Under the pieces are notes generated by a model. That model saw nothing but the letters and a program-made list of their open reading frames with translations. It did no database searches and had not been told where the DNA came from. A DNA stretch of 64,000 bases from Batillaria attramentaria (lineage: Eukaryota > Mollusca > Gastropoda > Batillariidae): positions 1,205,001-1,269,000 of the forward strand of contig JACVVK020000055.1 of NCBI GenBank assembly GCA_018292915.2, in the 5' to 3' direction. The translations under genes and the position numbers were made by a program. Below are positions 32,601-47,700 of the stretch, piece by piece. The number at the start of each line of letters is the position of its first letter. Within the stretch, counting starts at the first letter, position 1.

Positions 32601-35600
32601 CAAAGGATGATCATTTATATTCCTTCATGTACAGCCTACCTCCTGGTCACCCATCCTGACCCAGGCAGGGGTCTTGGTCAGGTCATTGTGGATTCCCTTG
32701 AAGACATGCAGGGTATCATGCAGGTCACATGCAGCAATCCACTTGTGGGGTGTCATCCATGACACACCTGGCTGTTCTGGCCGTTGCTGCAGGTGACAGA
32801 GAATCAGAAACACATCAGGGCTTCAAATTATCCATGATGGAAAAGGAGGAAAAGTATGCAGCATTCATTGAAGAAGTGGCAAAGTCAGGAGCAAAGCAGA
32901 CATGTAATGTTAGAGGTGTCCAGGGGCATGCTCCCCTGAAGTTTTCTATTTATTTCTTTTTAAACACTAAAATGTGTGTAAATTGGCGCATTTTGACATC
33001 ACTTTAAGTGTTTCAGAGGAGAAAACACTTTGTCTGGGGGAAGAGTTTTAGAATTAGGCTAAAACCTGTGCAATGTGGTGTGTTTTGGCATGATTTAATA
33101 ATAATAATAATAATAATGAATATTGTATAGGCGCTTTACCCAATTTCATGAATCGGCTCAAAGCGCCGCGAACTGAACCCAACATGCACGCTCACGTGAA
33201 TCACACACATTCTCTCACACACTGGACATAAACACATTACAATCACGTGGTGCGAAGGGTCAGCTCAGCTATTTAAGTTTCGGAATTTAGAATTGCATTT
33301 ATTTTTCAAATTTTGTGGGCTGAACATTTCCAAAGCAGAGGGGGAGAAAGCCGGACAACCCGGAGAGAACCCCTGACGATCGGCCCGAATGAACGATGTC
33401 ACATACGAGAAGGAAATATTCTTTGCCCCGAGGGGGACTCAAACCCCTGACCTCTCGCACTGGTGACAAGTCCCTTAACCAGTAGACCACCGACCGCCCC
33501 AGTGCTTCAGAGGAGGAAAGACTTTGTCTGGTGGGAAGTTTTAGAATTAGATTAAAACCTGTACAATGTGGTGCGTTTTGTCATGATTTTAAGTGCTTCA
33601 GAAGAGGAAACATGCTTTTTGAGAGGTGGAAATTCGCCAAAAGATTTTAAGCCCTGAACAATGAATATGGCAGTTATAGAAATTACACGTCTCTCAAAAT
33701 TTGGTACCAGCTACTTATTTTTTTAATTATCTGATTTTAATATGCTCTTATATCTTTTATAATATTTTGTCATAATGAGTTATTGAGCCCGTCCAAAGAT
33801 GAATTGCCCCTTGTGGGATAAATAAAGTGTTTTGACTTGACTTGACTTGACTTGACTCAATTTTTGCCGTGCATGAAGGCCCTTGTAATCGCTGACTCTG
33901 GTCAGAACTGTAAAGCTAAACAAATGTTCTTAATGCTATATTATAGTCGTGTGGTGATTATCTACTAACACCCACGCCCCCACCCCACCCCCTGTACTTC
34001 ATATGTGTTTACCATACTTTTACCCTTCAAGAAACTGTAGATCACTGAAGTACTGCTTGTCCTTATTCTTCAGATCCATATATTCTCAGGATTCAACTCA
34101 CCTTGTCCATAGAACCAGCAGCACCACGCAGGAAGTAGTTCCATTCAGGAATGGTGATGAGCCCAGCAGTCTTCATAATTTCTCCACACATCATGAAGCT
34201 GAACACCAGTTTTTCCTTCTCAAACAGGGCCCTACATATACCAAAAAAAAAAAGAAAAAATGCACCATCATCCAGGCATTTCACATTAAATGAACTGGAG
34301 GGGGTGGGACAAACAAAGACAGAGAGAGAGACTGTAAGAGAGAGAGAGAGAATCACGCACCTTGCCACATTCTTGTAGATGCACATGGTAGTCTCATTCA
34401 AACAAATCTGAAGGCGTTGCTGTAGATCTGATTTTTTTTCGCTTGTCTCGATGGTTGTGTTGAACAGCTAGAGTACAAAAAGAAATACAAATGCACATTA
34501 TCTAATACAACAAACAACAGCCAGCTGGGCCTGCACATAAACATTGTAAGTGTCTAGAGCATAAACTGCCTAAATCTATTGTGACAGTGCATTTCTCCAA
34601 GACTTGCAAGACAATCTCAAACTTTCATGCAAACCCAGTCAACGGAATGAACGGAACCCCCCAAAATGAACAATTGAAACTTCTCCCTCTAAAACAATCA
34701 CGCACCTGTTTGAAATACTTGAGAGAGAACTGATACATAGGATCCACTTCTCCCATGCTGGCCACCACAAAGTACATGACTGAGCCACGTTCAGCAACAG
34801 AGCGATATTTTTCACGTGCCAGGGAAATCTTTTCTTCTGTGTGCTCAGCTTCTGTCAGCCGCTGGTTGATCACACCTGATGTCACCTGTGAGAAAAAAAG
34901 AAAATGTACAACAGTTTAGACCTGTTCATTGAGTGGAGATGGACTACAGTTAAAATCAAATCATGATAATCAGAATCGCAACGGACAGGTCACTATCTGT
35001 ACAATGTAACAAAGGTGAGTTAACCCACCCATCCCACCCTCCTTTCAGGTGTAAATGTATCTGCACTTCAACCCTCAGCCCATTTCTCTCAATGGAGCCA
35101 ACACAGCGAATCACCGTCTCACAACGCCACCAGTTTGTGTGACTCCAGTCACCACCAACTAGAAAGTAAAACATTTCTTCCATATATAGATTTATGGAAC
35201 ATCCCAGTCTGCACAGATCAAACGTCTGCACAAAATGTGTTTCTGAGTGACTGAGGAGAAGAAGGAAAAGTGTTTCTCAAAAACAACAACAGATTTGACC
35301 TGGATATACACAGTACCTTGGACTCATTCAGGATGTTGATGAGTTCTTCATTGTCCAAGATATTGCCCTCGGACTCAAACAGCAGTTTGAGGATTCGATC
35401 CTCTATGGCTTTCAGCTGGTTCTTGTCAGCGTTGATTCTCACGATCAGTTGGTTACGCTGCTCCTCCAGGTCAGGCCGCTCCAGTCTCACAACGTCACTG
35501 TAAACAGACAATTTGTGTGAAGATGCAGGGTAAAACTCAATTACCACAAAGATTTGGTCAAATTCAACATGACTCGTAGAGGACCCGTCTGTGAGTAACA

Positions 35601-36563
35601 GCACACTGTGTGTACTATAAATGACTTGTAACAAAATGGAGTCACAAGACAAATCTCATTTGTAGAATCCCTGATGCACAGAAATCAACCACACTTTCAG
35701 AGAACAGTTTGTCCATGCTCACTGCCAATTTCATAATCCTGTATGTTCCGGAATTGTCTTCCCAATGTTCATGTCATGTAATGGTTCTGTTGACTGCCTC
35801 TATATCACATACACTTCAGCAAATGACTTATTCTACTTTACTGACAAAACTAGAAAACACCACCACTTGCAGGTAAGTGGTGCCTGTGTGTGATGTGCGA
35901 TAGCTTACCTCAACAGCTGGTCCTCCAGACCAGACTTGGTGACAGTGAAGTTGATGATGGTGACTTTGATGCACACTTCAGGCAGGTAGTGGGGATTGGC
36001 CATCTTTGTGGTCATGTAGAAGCGGAAGTTGCGATCATAATCAATGTCACTGTCTCCCAGTCGAATCAGCAAACGACCACCCTGTGACAATGTGAAAAAA
36101 TGCATAAAAAAGACAGTGTCCAAAGACTTGTTGGTCCCAGCCACTGTGTGTCCACATTTCTTTTTCTTCTTTTTAAAGTTTCAGCCAGACTGTATGGATA
36201 GTCAGATCTCAACCAAGTTTTATCCACACAACTGTTTTCCCTGTGAACCCTGGCAAACATTTACATGTACAAGAAAGACAACAACAAAAATGCAAAAGAA
36301 AACGATCAAGATAATCAAATATCCATGCCTGCATGAAGGTTTGCTTCAGCAAGATAGGTTCCAAGGCTGGATCCAGAGTCTCCCCAACATCCTCCATCAA
36401 GACAGGCATGCCAATACGGATACAGTTCTCCAACGTACGCAAGAACTGTCCATCAGTCAGCTTGATTACCCTCAGGCCATTCTTTGCTTCACGGTTTCGG
36501 ATCCATCGGTTGGCCTGTAGAATATAACACATAACATCAACAACACAATATCCAGTATGCTGA

Positions 36564-36644
<81 letters not shown>

Positions 36645-37316
36645 TTAGGGTAAGGTGGCAGGTTGGGGTAGGAAGTCAAATATTCATGCTAAATGCTAAG
36701 CCAAAAAAAAAAAAAAGCACCTTCCAAAGTTACTACAGTTACCTGCTCCTGGGGGTCGATCATGAGAGGCCAGCGTCGTGCACGAGTGACCAACACAGCG
36801 TTCTCTGTGGACACCTGGTCACGAGGCAAGCCGTCAGAATTCCACTGGCGAATTTCAAAGGGATCGGCCAGAACCTTTTCCAGTGTCATACCCTCTGTAA
36901 CAGGGATTTCTTTCTCTTGGCACTGCTGTGTCCATGACGCCACCAGCTCAGCTCTGAACAATATGAAAAACAAACTTCAATCAGCTGAAACATGTTTGTG
37001 TGTGAATTATGACAAACTGCAATGAAAGCAGTGCCACCAGCCTACTCTCTGAAATTTACAGAAATGCAGAAGCATTCTGGGACACAAAAAGAAAACACAC
37101 AACAAAACAAAACAACAACAAAAAACCAACACATGTCCATGTTTGGACTGTTTTCCATTAAAGCAAATGAATTACTTTTTCAATAAAGGAGCAGAACAAC
37201 AATATGTACATAGCACATACACACCTGTAGTTACTTGTGAAGGCACCATAGTATGCCACACAAGCTGCTGAGATGAATACATCGCCAACCACATTTCCAA
37301 TCATGCCGTTGAATGT
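21005..37316 (-). CDS. DNAH6: DNAH6 exons 57-79: AAA5, AAA6 and C-terminal domain
   Basis: Exons: 37225-37316, 36743-36953, 36329-36514, 35909-36081, 35317-35497, 34706-34885, 34361-34467, 34102-34231, 32640-32786, 30531-30692, 29932-30122, 29451-29544, 28896-29136, 28657-28757, 27927-28031, 25639-25753, 25007-25299, 24706-24792, 24117-24209, 23848-24001, 21827-21990, 21455-21677, 21005-21108. AAA5 includes [17 protein letters not shown] and [11 protein letters not shown]6 includes [11 protein letters not shown] and [11 protein letters not shown]. The C-terminal domain has [51 protein letters not shown] and the terminal DYWIAKG. Exon 59 ends at a GC donor (36327-36328). Exons 68 and 75 have (TG)n abutting their acceptors. 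The intron between exons 71 and 72 (25754-27926) hosts an antisense LINE. Confidence 0.94.
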
Positions 37317-38176
37317 CTGCACAGTGATAAAAGCTCTGTCATAGCCTGAGGTGTGTCAACGGTACACAGCACCATGACAAATGATCTGTAAACTGTACAA
37401 TTTATTATTGTGTGGACTGAAATGATTAACCCTGGTCTTGCTGAATTAATTTGTCTTATGCTGAAAAAGCCGTAGAGGTAGTCCACAATGTTCAATTCTC
37501 AGCACCAACAAGTTTAATAAACACACCGCCTTTACGTAATGAATGCCAGGTATTCAGCTTCTTACCTCTACCGTCTCACTCCAGCGAACTTGCTCATCAG
37601 CCAGAGCAGTGGTTAGTTTGGCAGCACGTTTGAGTCGGCCAGCAGTAGTGGCAATGTTTCGTTCCAGTTTCTGTTTCTCAGCTACACTGTTGTCATAGGA
37701 CTTCTGAAGCTGGGCAATCTTGCCCTCCACTTCAGCCAGCTGGCCCTGTTTCTCCTTCAGCATCTTCATGGTCTGGTCCAGCTCAGCTTGGGCTTGGTTC
37801 AATCTGTATCGAAAACTCACTAGATACACTCTGCACAAGATCGTGAGCTGACACAGTCCATGCACTCTTTGTAAGAGTGACTGTGTGGCTACTTAAGGCT
37901 TTAAGACCCATAGGAAACCAAGACTATTTAGCAGCTAGTCACTGTAAAGGAGAAAAAGCATGACACAACCATACTGTTGTAAGTGAAGCCATGTCATACA
38001 TGCACTGAAGGTGAACTAGGGACACATGATCACGAGCCTACAAAAGTTCATAGTGTCAAGACTAACCTCTGTCGCTTGGGTTCCACTGTACGAAACACGC
38101 GAGCATACAGATCCATAGCTCGTACCCACATCACCATGGACTTGCAGGCCTATGAACACGCGCGCGCGCGCGCGCG

Positions 38177-38233
<57 letters not shown>

Positions 38234-39842
38234 CAGATACAGTAATACATGTGGTACACTGTAATGCTTACTGAAGCCATTTCTTTGTGCTATGGCCATA
38301 ACAAATTGAATCAGTTGGAAATTTGTTAAACCAAGTTTCCTTTTGGAGGGGGGGGGGGGGGGGTTTGTGTGTGAATTTTTTGTCTCTGTTTCAGAAGTCT
38401 TCCAAACAATCTACAGCAAACCAGAGTAGGCAGTAGATACATGGTTTATCATAAGATTCTCACAAAACATCTGTATTGTGCAGTGCATGTTCTACCCCGC
38501 ACTCAGTGTGTGGATCCCAGTTCTAGTGTTCAGCGACTAACCTTTGACACTTTCTCCACAGCTTCAGGGATGAACTTAGGGTTGTCGATGTATGGTTTCA
38601 GTTTCTTCAGAAGTTTCTCAGGAATATTGTCCTTGTCATACTCTGCCAGCTTCTTCAGGAAGTTGGGATCACCAAGCATGGACTTGGCGCTTGCCCAGTC
38701 AGTTCTGTAGCAGAGAGAAATAAATATAAATACATGGAATTACAGAACCACATAAAAAGGACAGTCCCAGTCACTCACTCAAGAAATCAAATGAGAATTT
38801 AAAAACCAGTAAAACTAATAATACATGTACATGTAATAATAATAATGATAATTATAAACATAATAATAATAATTTTAAGCACCTATTTATATCACGTATG
38901 TTCTAAGTGCTAAAATATCAAAGGAAACAGATTTGATATTAATAACGAAAACATTGATAATCCTGTATATTAAAAAAAAAAACCCCAAAACAAAAAGAAA
39001 ACCTGCAAGAAACTAAGTGGTAGAGTGAAACCAGATGTACACACAACATCCACAGCCATCTATTGTCATCCTACAAAAACTGTTTTCAAATGCTGCATGT
39101 AGAATATACAGTACAACTTCTTTTGGGCGACCACTCCAATGGCCAGATAAGAGTGGTCTTAAAAGAGAGATGGCCACTCAAAAGAAGCTTCAGACAGTGA
39201 AGAAGTGCAGCCCAGCATCATTGTAACATTGGTCTGCACAGGCAGGTGGTCTCTCAAAGGGACGGTCACCCAAAAGAGGTTCTACTGTACTCACTTGTAG
39301 CCCAGCAGGATGCACACAGCTTCCATGACAGTCTGAACAAGCTCTGGGGGTTTGGAGAACACTCGGATCTCAGAAATGTCATTCTTGTCCAGAGCATCAA
39401 GAGCCTGCACAAAGATATCACATCATGGTTTCTCTTTTTGTTTGCTTTTTCTTTCTTTTTAAGTGGGTGTCCTAAACACAATTAAGCATTTTGCTAAAAT
39501 TATGCCTGTGCCAGACTATACTAACTACACATAAATACTGAGATGGTTGCAACAAGCACATCTCAGCTACAATTGTGCCCTGGAATGTGTACAAGTGACA
39601 TGTGAGCCGGTTGTATGTCCCTGACCTTGATAGCTGCTTCCAGTGCAGGCATGGCCTCATCAAGGTCACGCTGTGCATCATCAGCAATGGCTTGTGTCTC
39701 CTCTGCCTTCACCTTGGCAACCGCCTCATCTTCCATCACCACTTTGCGCACCTAAAGAAAGTGGAAAAGAAACATTCATCTGTGAACTGAGGAGAAGTAT
39801 GCATAGTGAGATTTTTTTAATGGCAAACACACACCCACACAC

Positions 39843-39910
<68 letters not shown>

Positions 39911-41276
39911 AGCAAGCAAAAACAAGCACTGATGGTGAAATCTAAAATGAAAAATGCAACACATGGTGTATGGGTGTGTCAGTAGACAGCTCACAGCGTC
40001 AGCCTTCTCCTGATCCACCACTAGGTTCTCCATCAGTAGGTTGGTGTCCTCAGATTTCTTCTTCAGCTCTGGCTCCAGTGCCACCAGTTCTTTCTTCATG
40101 TTGTCAACAAGGTCATTGGTCTCCAGCAGCTTCACAAGACCGTTCTTCACACGATCACGTGCATTTTTCAGTGTCCTGTCACAAACACAGAGAGTTTACA
40201 TTTTAATTGCTGCATGACATAAGTCTTGTATGACTCTTGTTAAAACCATGCTGCATGATGAAAGTCAAATTAAAACCTGATAAGATGTCCTTTCTGTACA
40301 AAAACACAATTCAAAAACAACAAATGAAACAAAAAAACTAGATGAAAATTTCCATGCACAACCCAACATACTGATATTTCTGCTGCAATCACACTACACA
40401 TGCAGTATGTGCAGAAGGATCAGGGTCACCACTGTCAAAACTCACTTGGTTTTTTCAGACAGCATACTGAGGTACAGGTTAATCAGTTCCAGGTAGCTGG
40501 TTGGTGTGGTGTAGTAACGCCTCTTCAGTTCTGCATAGAAACGGTCCGCCATTGAGCTGACAGAGACGTGGATCTCCACGCACATCTCCGCAATCCTGCC
40601 CTGTAGCAAAAAAAATGTAAAAGATGTCACATCATGTTTACTTTCACTGCTATTTTGTCATATCATAAGCTGTGCAATCACAACTTATTACTTACAAAAC
40701 CACAAAGGTATTCAAACCTTAAAATACAACAAACAACAATATAAAAGCAAAACAATGATATCTGTCACACCTTAAGCTCCTCGCTGCCCAGGTCGACTTG
40801 CTCAAAGAAGGACTTGGAGACGCCCAGCAGGGCCTCACGTGGCCACTCGACGAACCAGTCAATGGTGCAACAGTTGACCAAAGATGGAAACATGCGACAT
40901 CGAGTGCGGAACGCATTGCCCACTGGACTCATGCACAGCACAATGTGTAGGTTGTTTCTGCAAAAGCAAGCAAAAAAAATTTGACCTGGCGATTTGTTCT
41001 GTTGCACTTCTGTGGTAAAAGACATACGAATAAGGAAGCCAATCGGGGTGATGGGTTGGACAGGTATGTCACCATTTTTACCGTGCAATCTGTTTCTCCA
41101 CCACCATCCATTTTTGCTACATGTATTCTTTTATGGGAAATGGGATATTTAAAAAGCACGTCTGTTGGAAATGCTTGCTGGGTATGCGAGGTTGTAATTC
41201 AAAATGAGTGATACACAGCTAAGTAGGTCTTACAGAAGTCTGTAACAAACATATATATACAAAGCATGCACACATG

Positions 41277-41341
<65 letters not shown>

Positions 41342-42186
41342 GAAACTGATGACATTCTTCTCCATCCCTCATTTTCTTATGTAAGATACAACTCAGATAA
41401 GGTTTTGACTATATTTTTTAGAATATATAGTTACAATATAGTTACAAAGACCCAATAATGGCCCCTCACCTGACTCTGTTGATGCAGAAGTCGTAGATGA
41501 GGTCTCGGTTGCCTTCAGGTATCCCTGCATCCTTTGCTGCTGGTCGGCAACCTATGATCAGCTTTTCGTATTCATCAGGTTCAAACAAGTTGGGCACTTC
41601 ACCAGAGTTGAGGATGTTGTTGATGTCCTCAAGAAACTCCTCAACCACAATCTGGAACACAGAAGACAGCATACTGTGATCTTTTTGCTTTTTACTGCAT
41701 TGCAGTCATGACCAAAAGAAGTATCGCAAACAGGCAAAAATAGACACCTTTTCCTACATTATTCTATTTCCTTATGTCATTGCACAGTTTTGTCACACAT
41801 GCCCCCAAAACAGTCAGTCCCCAAGTAACTCGTCACTGATAACATACTGTGGTATATGACATGTGATGTTACCTGTGTATCAGTGAAGAGAAAGACTGTG
41901 TGCTTGTTCTGTACTCCAGCAGAATCGTACAGCTTCTTCAGATCATCATGGAAGGCATTGTAGTCATAACCACGACACAGCTCAATTTGGAAACAGTTGT
42001 ACCCACAGATGTGTGAAGCCAGTCTGTAACAAGTAGACACCATGACCATAATGATAACCGCATTTACTCAAACCCCAAATTACCTACCTGTAATGTAAAC
42101 CACCATTCACCTACATTTCTACTCTGCTATCTCTTCACACACACAACCTCCCAACAGCACTCACACACACACACACACACACACAT

Positions 42187-42265
<79 letters not shown>

Positions 42266-44710
42266 CTGACCTAGGGGCCAAACAAAATCATGCCTGAATG
42301 ATACCGTATACTGTTTAAATATCATGCTTGATCCACTTTTTTTGCATTCTTTCTTTTTTTGTCTTCTTTGTTGTTGTTGTTGTTGTTGTTGTTGTTGGCC
42401 CGATGGCAGAATGTTGGAAAAACAAAGAAATGGTGGAAACTGGTGGCGAAATTCAGCCAAACAGCTGAAAAAAAACAACTCATGCCTGACAGACAAAACT
42501 GCAATCTGTGTAGCGAAAAGATGTCTAACATTGAATGTGTTGATATAAACTTGCCTGGTGAGAGACTGTTTCCCAGTGCCTCCCACGCCCACAAGCAGAG
42601 CATTACCACGCTCCTGCTGGATCATTCGCACAATGCGTGAGATATGCTCTATGGCATCCAAGAAGAACACCAGCTTCATCTCTTTTGTTGACTGCATGTT
42701 GTAGTCATCCAGGTACTGAACATGACAAAAAGACACATTTTCACTGTGACACATTTCAGTGTAGGCCTACTACATGTTGTGGTATCAGCAGGCAGATCAC
42801 TGGCATCAAACAAGAATTTCTACACCTGATATAGGCATGCGACAAACTTTTATTATGGTCAAAATGTACAGTTCCTTGTCATCACTTCCAGAGGCAGACC
42901 TCAAGGATAAGCCAAGAATACACTACTAACTTTAAAATACATACAGTTGTGCTCTCATCAACTTCACCCTCAAAGCTGAACCACATATGTCAGCAAAGCA
43001 AATATCAAAGAAAACCTACATTAAACTTAAAATAAGTCAGTACAAATCAAAGAAAAATTAGAACATAAACTACTGACATCTTGCAGGACATTCCGCAGTT
43101 TGTTCATGTCCGCCAGTTCCTCATACATCTTGTCTTCAGGTGCTGCCCCCATCTTCAGGAAGTCACCAAAGATGATTGGATTTGTGACGAATGATTCTGG
43201 GTCCACACTCTGAAAATATAAAGCAAAGTACATGCACTCAGAGTGTCTTTACAATGACTTATCATGATGACAAAATAACAGAATTAAATTGCAAAGTGTG
43301 TTTGAAAACTGGGAAAATTGGGAAGAATTGCGTTCACGCACGTGCAGGATGTACATACATCACACTGTAGCACAGGCATGGAGAGGAGTGAGGGAAAGAG
43401 AAAGTGACATTCTGACGTGAAAAGGAAACCAAAAATTAGAAAAGAGAGAGAGAGACAGCACCTCTCCGAAGTGTTTGCCTGCCATTTCAGACATGATCTG
43501 ATGGAAGTAGTGTTTGTCTTCACTGTTGATGAGACGGTCGTGGAAGACACGCTGCACCTCATGCACAAACAGTCTGAAGATCTGGTGATTGTCGCGGATC
43601 ACACCAGGATCAGCTTGCAGCATTCCTATTGACAGGAACAAAACACTGAAATTAACTACAAAATTGTGAGGTCTCTCTATGATCACAGACAAATGGCTTG
43701 TCCATCCACTCTCTTGCACCTTGACTTGACGGACATGCATCAACAACACAAGAAGAGAAACTCCAGTATAGTCGTAAACTGACCCTGAACACACTTGGAC
43801 AGATCCCGCAGGTTGAAGACGTAGTGTGACTTGGCTGGAGTAGGCAGTAGATCAGTACTCATTCGGAAGTAGAGCTCAACAGCAGCTCCAACGATTGCCT
43901 CATTGCACTGACGCACCGCCGTGGGGAAGTCAATCAGGAAGCCTGTCAAGATCGCCTGCAATTAAAAGTAAAAAAACAACCACACAATGAAACGCACAAA
44001 GCCAGGAAAAAATATCAGATTTTACAATGTACCAATATATCAGCATGATGGTGGAATCCAGGGTCTGAAATAAATAATCAAGAGAGTTTCAATGAGACAT
44101 CATCACCAGCATACTGACCATGAACATGTGTCGCAGACTGTGTTCTGTGGGCGATGGAATTGACAGCATGGAGAAGTGTCGGAAGAGACGTGGAGACACA
44201 GGATTGCGACCTCCTCCTGGTGGTGCACAGGCTGCACACAGCGTAACATCCTGCAGAAAGATGAGATGGGACAATGTTTAGGTCATGGAGTAAGAATTTC
44301 TTTTTCCATCATTAAAGTGAGTGGTTACTATCAAATCAAGACTTGTGTCAACCCACAAATATGGCATTCAATACAAAAATGTTCATTTCTATTCCCCCTT
44401 AGGCTCAAAGCCAGCAATCTCTCTCTCTGTATTCAAACACTCAATCGCTTCATAGTTTGTCATCATCAGCAATTTGATGTGAATCTGCTAAGAGGTTTCA
44501 AACTACTGAAGAAGTATAATGTCATAAATGTTTTCAATTATTCCTACTCTTTCTTGTGTCACTGCTGGGAAGTTCAAGTTGCTCCTCCCATGGGGAGCAT
44601 ATTGCCATAGTACAGCGCCCCTCATTTTTTTCCTGGATGCATGGTGTGTGATTGTTTTCCTGGATGCAGACCCTCATGTTCAGAATGATATCTTTAACCT
44701 GCACACTTGA

Positions 44711-44788
<78 letters not shown>

Positions 44789-47700
44789 ATGCGTGCATGT
44801 GTGTGTACGTGTACGAAGGTGAGACAGGCACTGTAATTTTTGTTAGGAAAAAATCCCATCAAATTCCTGCCCACTGGGAATTTAAACCTGCGCCTCAGGC
44901 TCTGTAGCAACCTCAGAGACTTAACCACTAGGTCAAATCCCCTGTCAAAACGACGACATCTAACCTGAATTTCCTTCCAGAACAGCTTTTCTCGGTCATA
45001 AAGGCCCCCAAAGTCCTGGTACTGACGAAGGAGTTCAATGGGTGGCTGAGAACCGTATGTGTCCAGTTTGGGCATGTTCAAATCATCAATCATGATGATG
45101 ATGCGTTTCCCAACAGGTGCACCTGGAGACAAATGCATGACAATAAAGTCAACATAAACAAAGTACCAGGATGTGTCTCTGTGCCAGTTTAGAAAATATT
45201 TTGCTGAGAAAAGCTCCAGTTTTATTGCAAGGAATCAGCGCTGCTGTAAAATATGAATGACATGGCTCAAAAGACTTCAACCACTGCGATTTCTCTAATT
45301 TTCTAGTGTCAGGCCAAGATTTCTTATAAATTTTTCTAATTCCACGTCGTCTCAGCCTGCTCCCCAAGACAAATAGACAGACAGAGCAAGAGAGAGAGAG
45401 AGAGCATCTACCAATGATGTTCTTGCGACGTTTCTCCAGCTTAGACTCGATCATCTCTTGTGTGCGCATACTGCTTGTCTGCGCTGAGAAGTTGATGAAA
45501 ACTGGCACATAGTTTTGACGGTCAGAGATGTTCATCAGTGTTCCTCGTGCTATCACTGACTGTGAACAACAACAACAAAAAAAAGGAGTTTGACGTCAAG
45601 GGCTGAATGCTGAAATGTAGTCACTACTAGCAATGTGGACTATGCTAAAATCTATAAAATATATGGAAGGATGGAAAACTGTATGGGGGGGGGGGGGGGG
45701 AGGGGCACGGGGGTGGGGGAGGGGGGGGGGTGATGGTGGTGGGAATCATAATTCACCTATCCACCAAATCCACCTATCCAAACAAACAAAACATCCTTAA
45801 AAAGACTAAACACTGTCAAGCTAAGTTTGAGAGACAAACTGTGGAAGATCTGTACCTTGCCAACACCAGTGCCACCGGTGTAGAGAACTGACTGGCGCAC
45901 TGACAGGAGCTTCTCCAGGATGTAGCCATAACGCACTGTGTCCACAGTGGGCACCAGCATGTCAAAGAACGGGATCTCCTTGTCGTACCGGAATGTTGGC
46001 ACGATTTTCTCCCATGCGTCCATGCGCCTCAGTTCAAAATCAAAGTAGTAGCTCCACAGGTCACCACCAGATGGTAACTACAGACATACAGACACACGCA
46101 CTAAATTTAAGATTCTTAACTAAAAATCAGATTGCAAACATCAGCTAGTCCAAACCATGTGCAAAAATAACTGCATCACATGATGGCAGTCATTTGTCAC
46201 AAGTCGCCTGCTACAATGTGCAGACAGGAATCTCTATGGACATGCTCTTTGGTCATTACCTGAAGACAAAAAACAACAAAATGACAACAACAGCAAAACA
46301 CTACTGACTGACCTTGGCCTCGCCGTTGTCTTCGAACTGGTTTCTGACAAACGTGTCAAAGGCATCCCAGTACTTTTCCAGGATGTTGCCGCCGATAGAC
46401 CAAATGTAGCAGAAGACAAACGTTGTGCAAACAAGCACGTTCAGGCGGGTGGCATCCGCTGTCATGTCAGGGGCACCACGCGCTGGGAAGAGGAGTGCTT
46501 CAAGCAGTTTGCACAAGGTTGTCACTTTGCTGATATCCACCTAAAGACACATTAAACAAACATACATGATCAGCACAAGGGATTCTTTTAAGTACACTAG
46601 GCGCTGATTAGACTGGAGGTGATCAGCACAAATGAATCTTACCTGTGTCTTTACCAAACTTGGTAAGTGCAATGATAATCACACAGCACATGAAGGGTTC
46701 ACCAAGGTCACTGGCTATTTAATGTTACACACAATAATTGTAATTGAAATATGTTATTTCCATGATTCACTCTGCAATACAGGTGGATCCATTAAGAATA
46801 AAAATAAAAATGAAATAATTTCAAAGAATGTCACAGAGCCACTGACTGACCTGGTTGATGGCCTGCTCGCATTTTCTGCGGACAAATTTGAGCCCGTCTT
46901 CCATGTAGCGTTCAAAGAGATCCAACAGGAACTCGGATGTATCTTCTCTCAATTTGTGTGCCCAGCTGTTGAGCCAGGTCTTCACGTATGGCAGCCATTT
47001 CAGTTCATCAGGATCCAAGTACACCATGCCACATCTAGAACAGCAGCGGAATGGGTTCACAGTATAGTTATATACAACTGCTACATCTGAAAACATTCAT
47101 AAAGTGTGGGCATCAATGTCACAGTCACAGACACATTAAGTTTACATTGCATGAACACAATAAACTACTAGGAATGTGGACACAATGGAAACTCAAGACC
47201 CATCCTTGCTTCTAAGGCACAGACATGGTGGTCCTGTGATGAAGAGGACTATTTTGGATTAGAATAAAAGGGCAAACGGGGGAAGGCCCCATAATAATCT
47301 CCTCTGGACTTTGCTTCAGCTGTCATTCCCACACAAAGAGAACACTGACCTGCTGACAGTGGCCGGTGAAGCCACAGCGAGATCCTGCACTTCAAACACC
47401 ATGTGGATGAATGGGGTGAACTTGATGCGCTCACTGTTGGCCAGACACAGCATCTTGTTGTCATCCAGCACTGTGTTCATGTTCTCAATCCACAAGGCAT
47501 CCACCGGTCCGTCACAGATGATCCACTGGTGGTCTTCAGTTGTGTCCTGAAAATACAACACTTCAGTCATCAATTTAACTACCCAAGAAAGTTTACTGGC
47601 AGCAAATACTGACACAGCATCATAGAACCTGCCAATGTTTTGCCCAGGGTAAAAACTGCACGTATCAGAATGGACAGGGGTCACAACTATTGACTTAACC

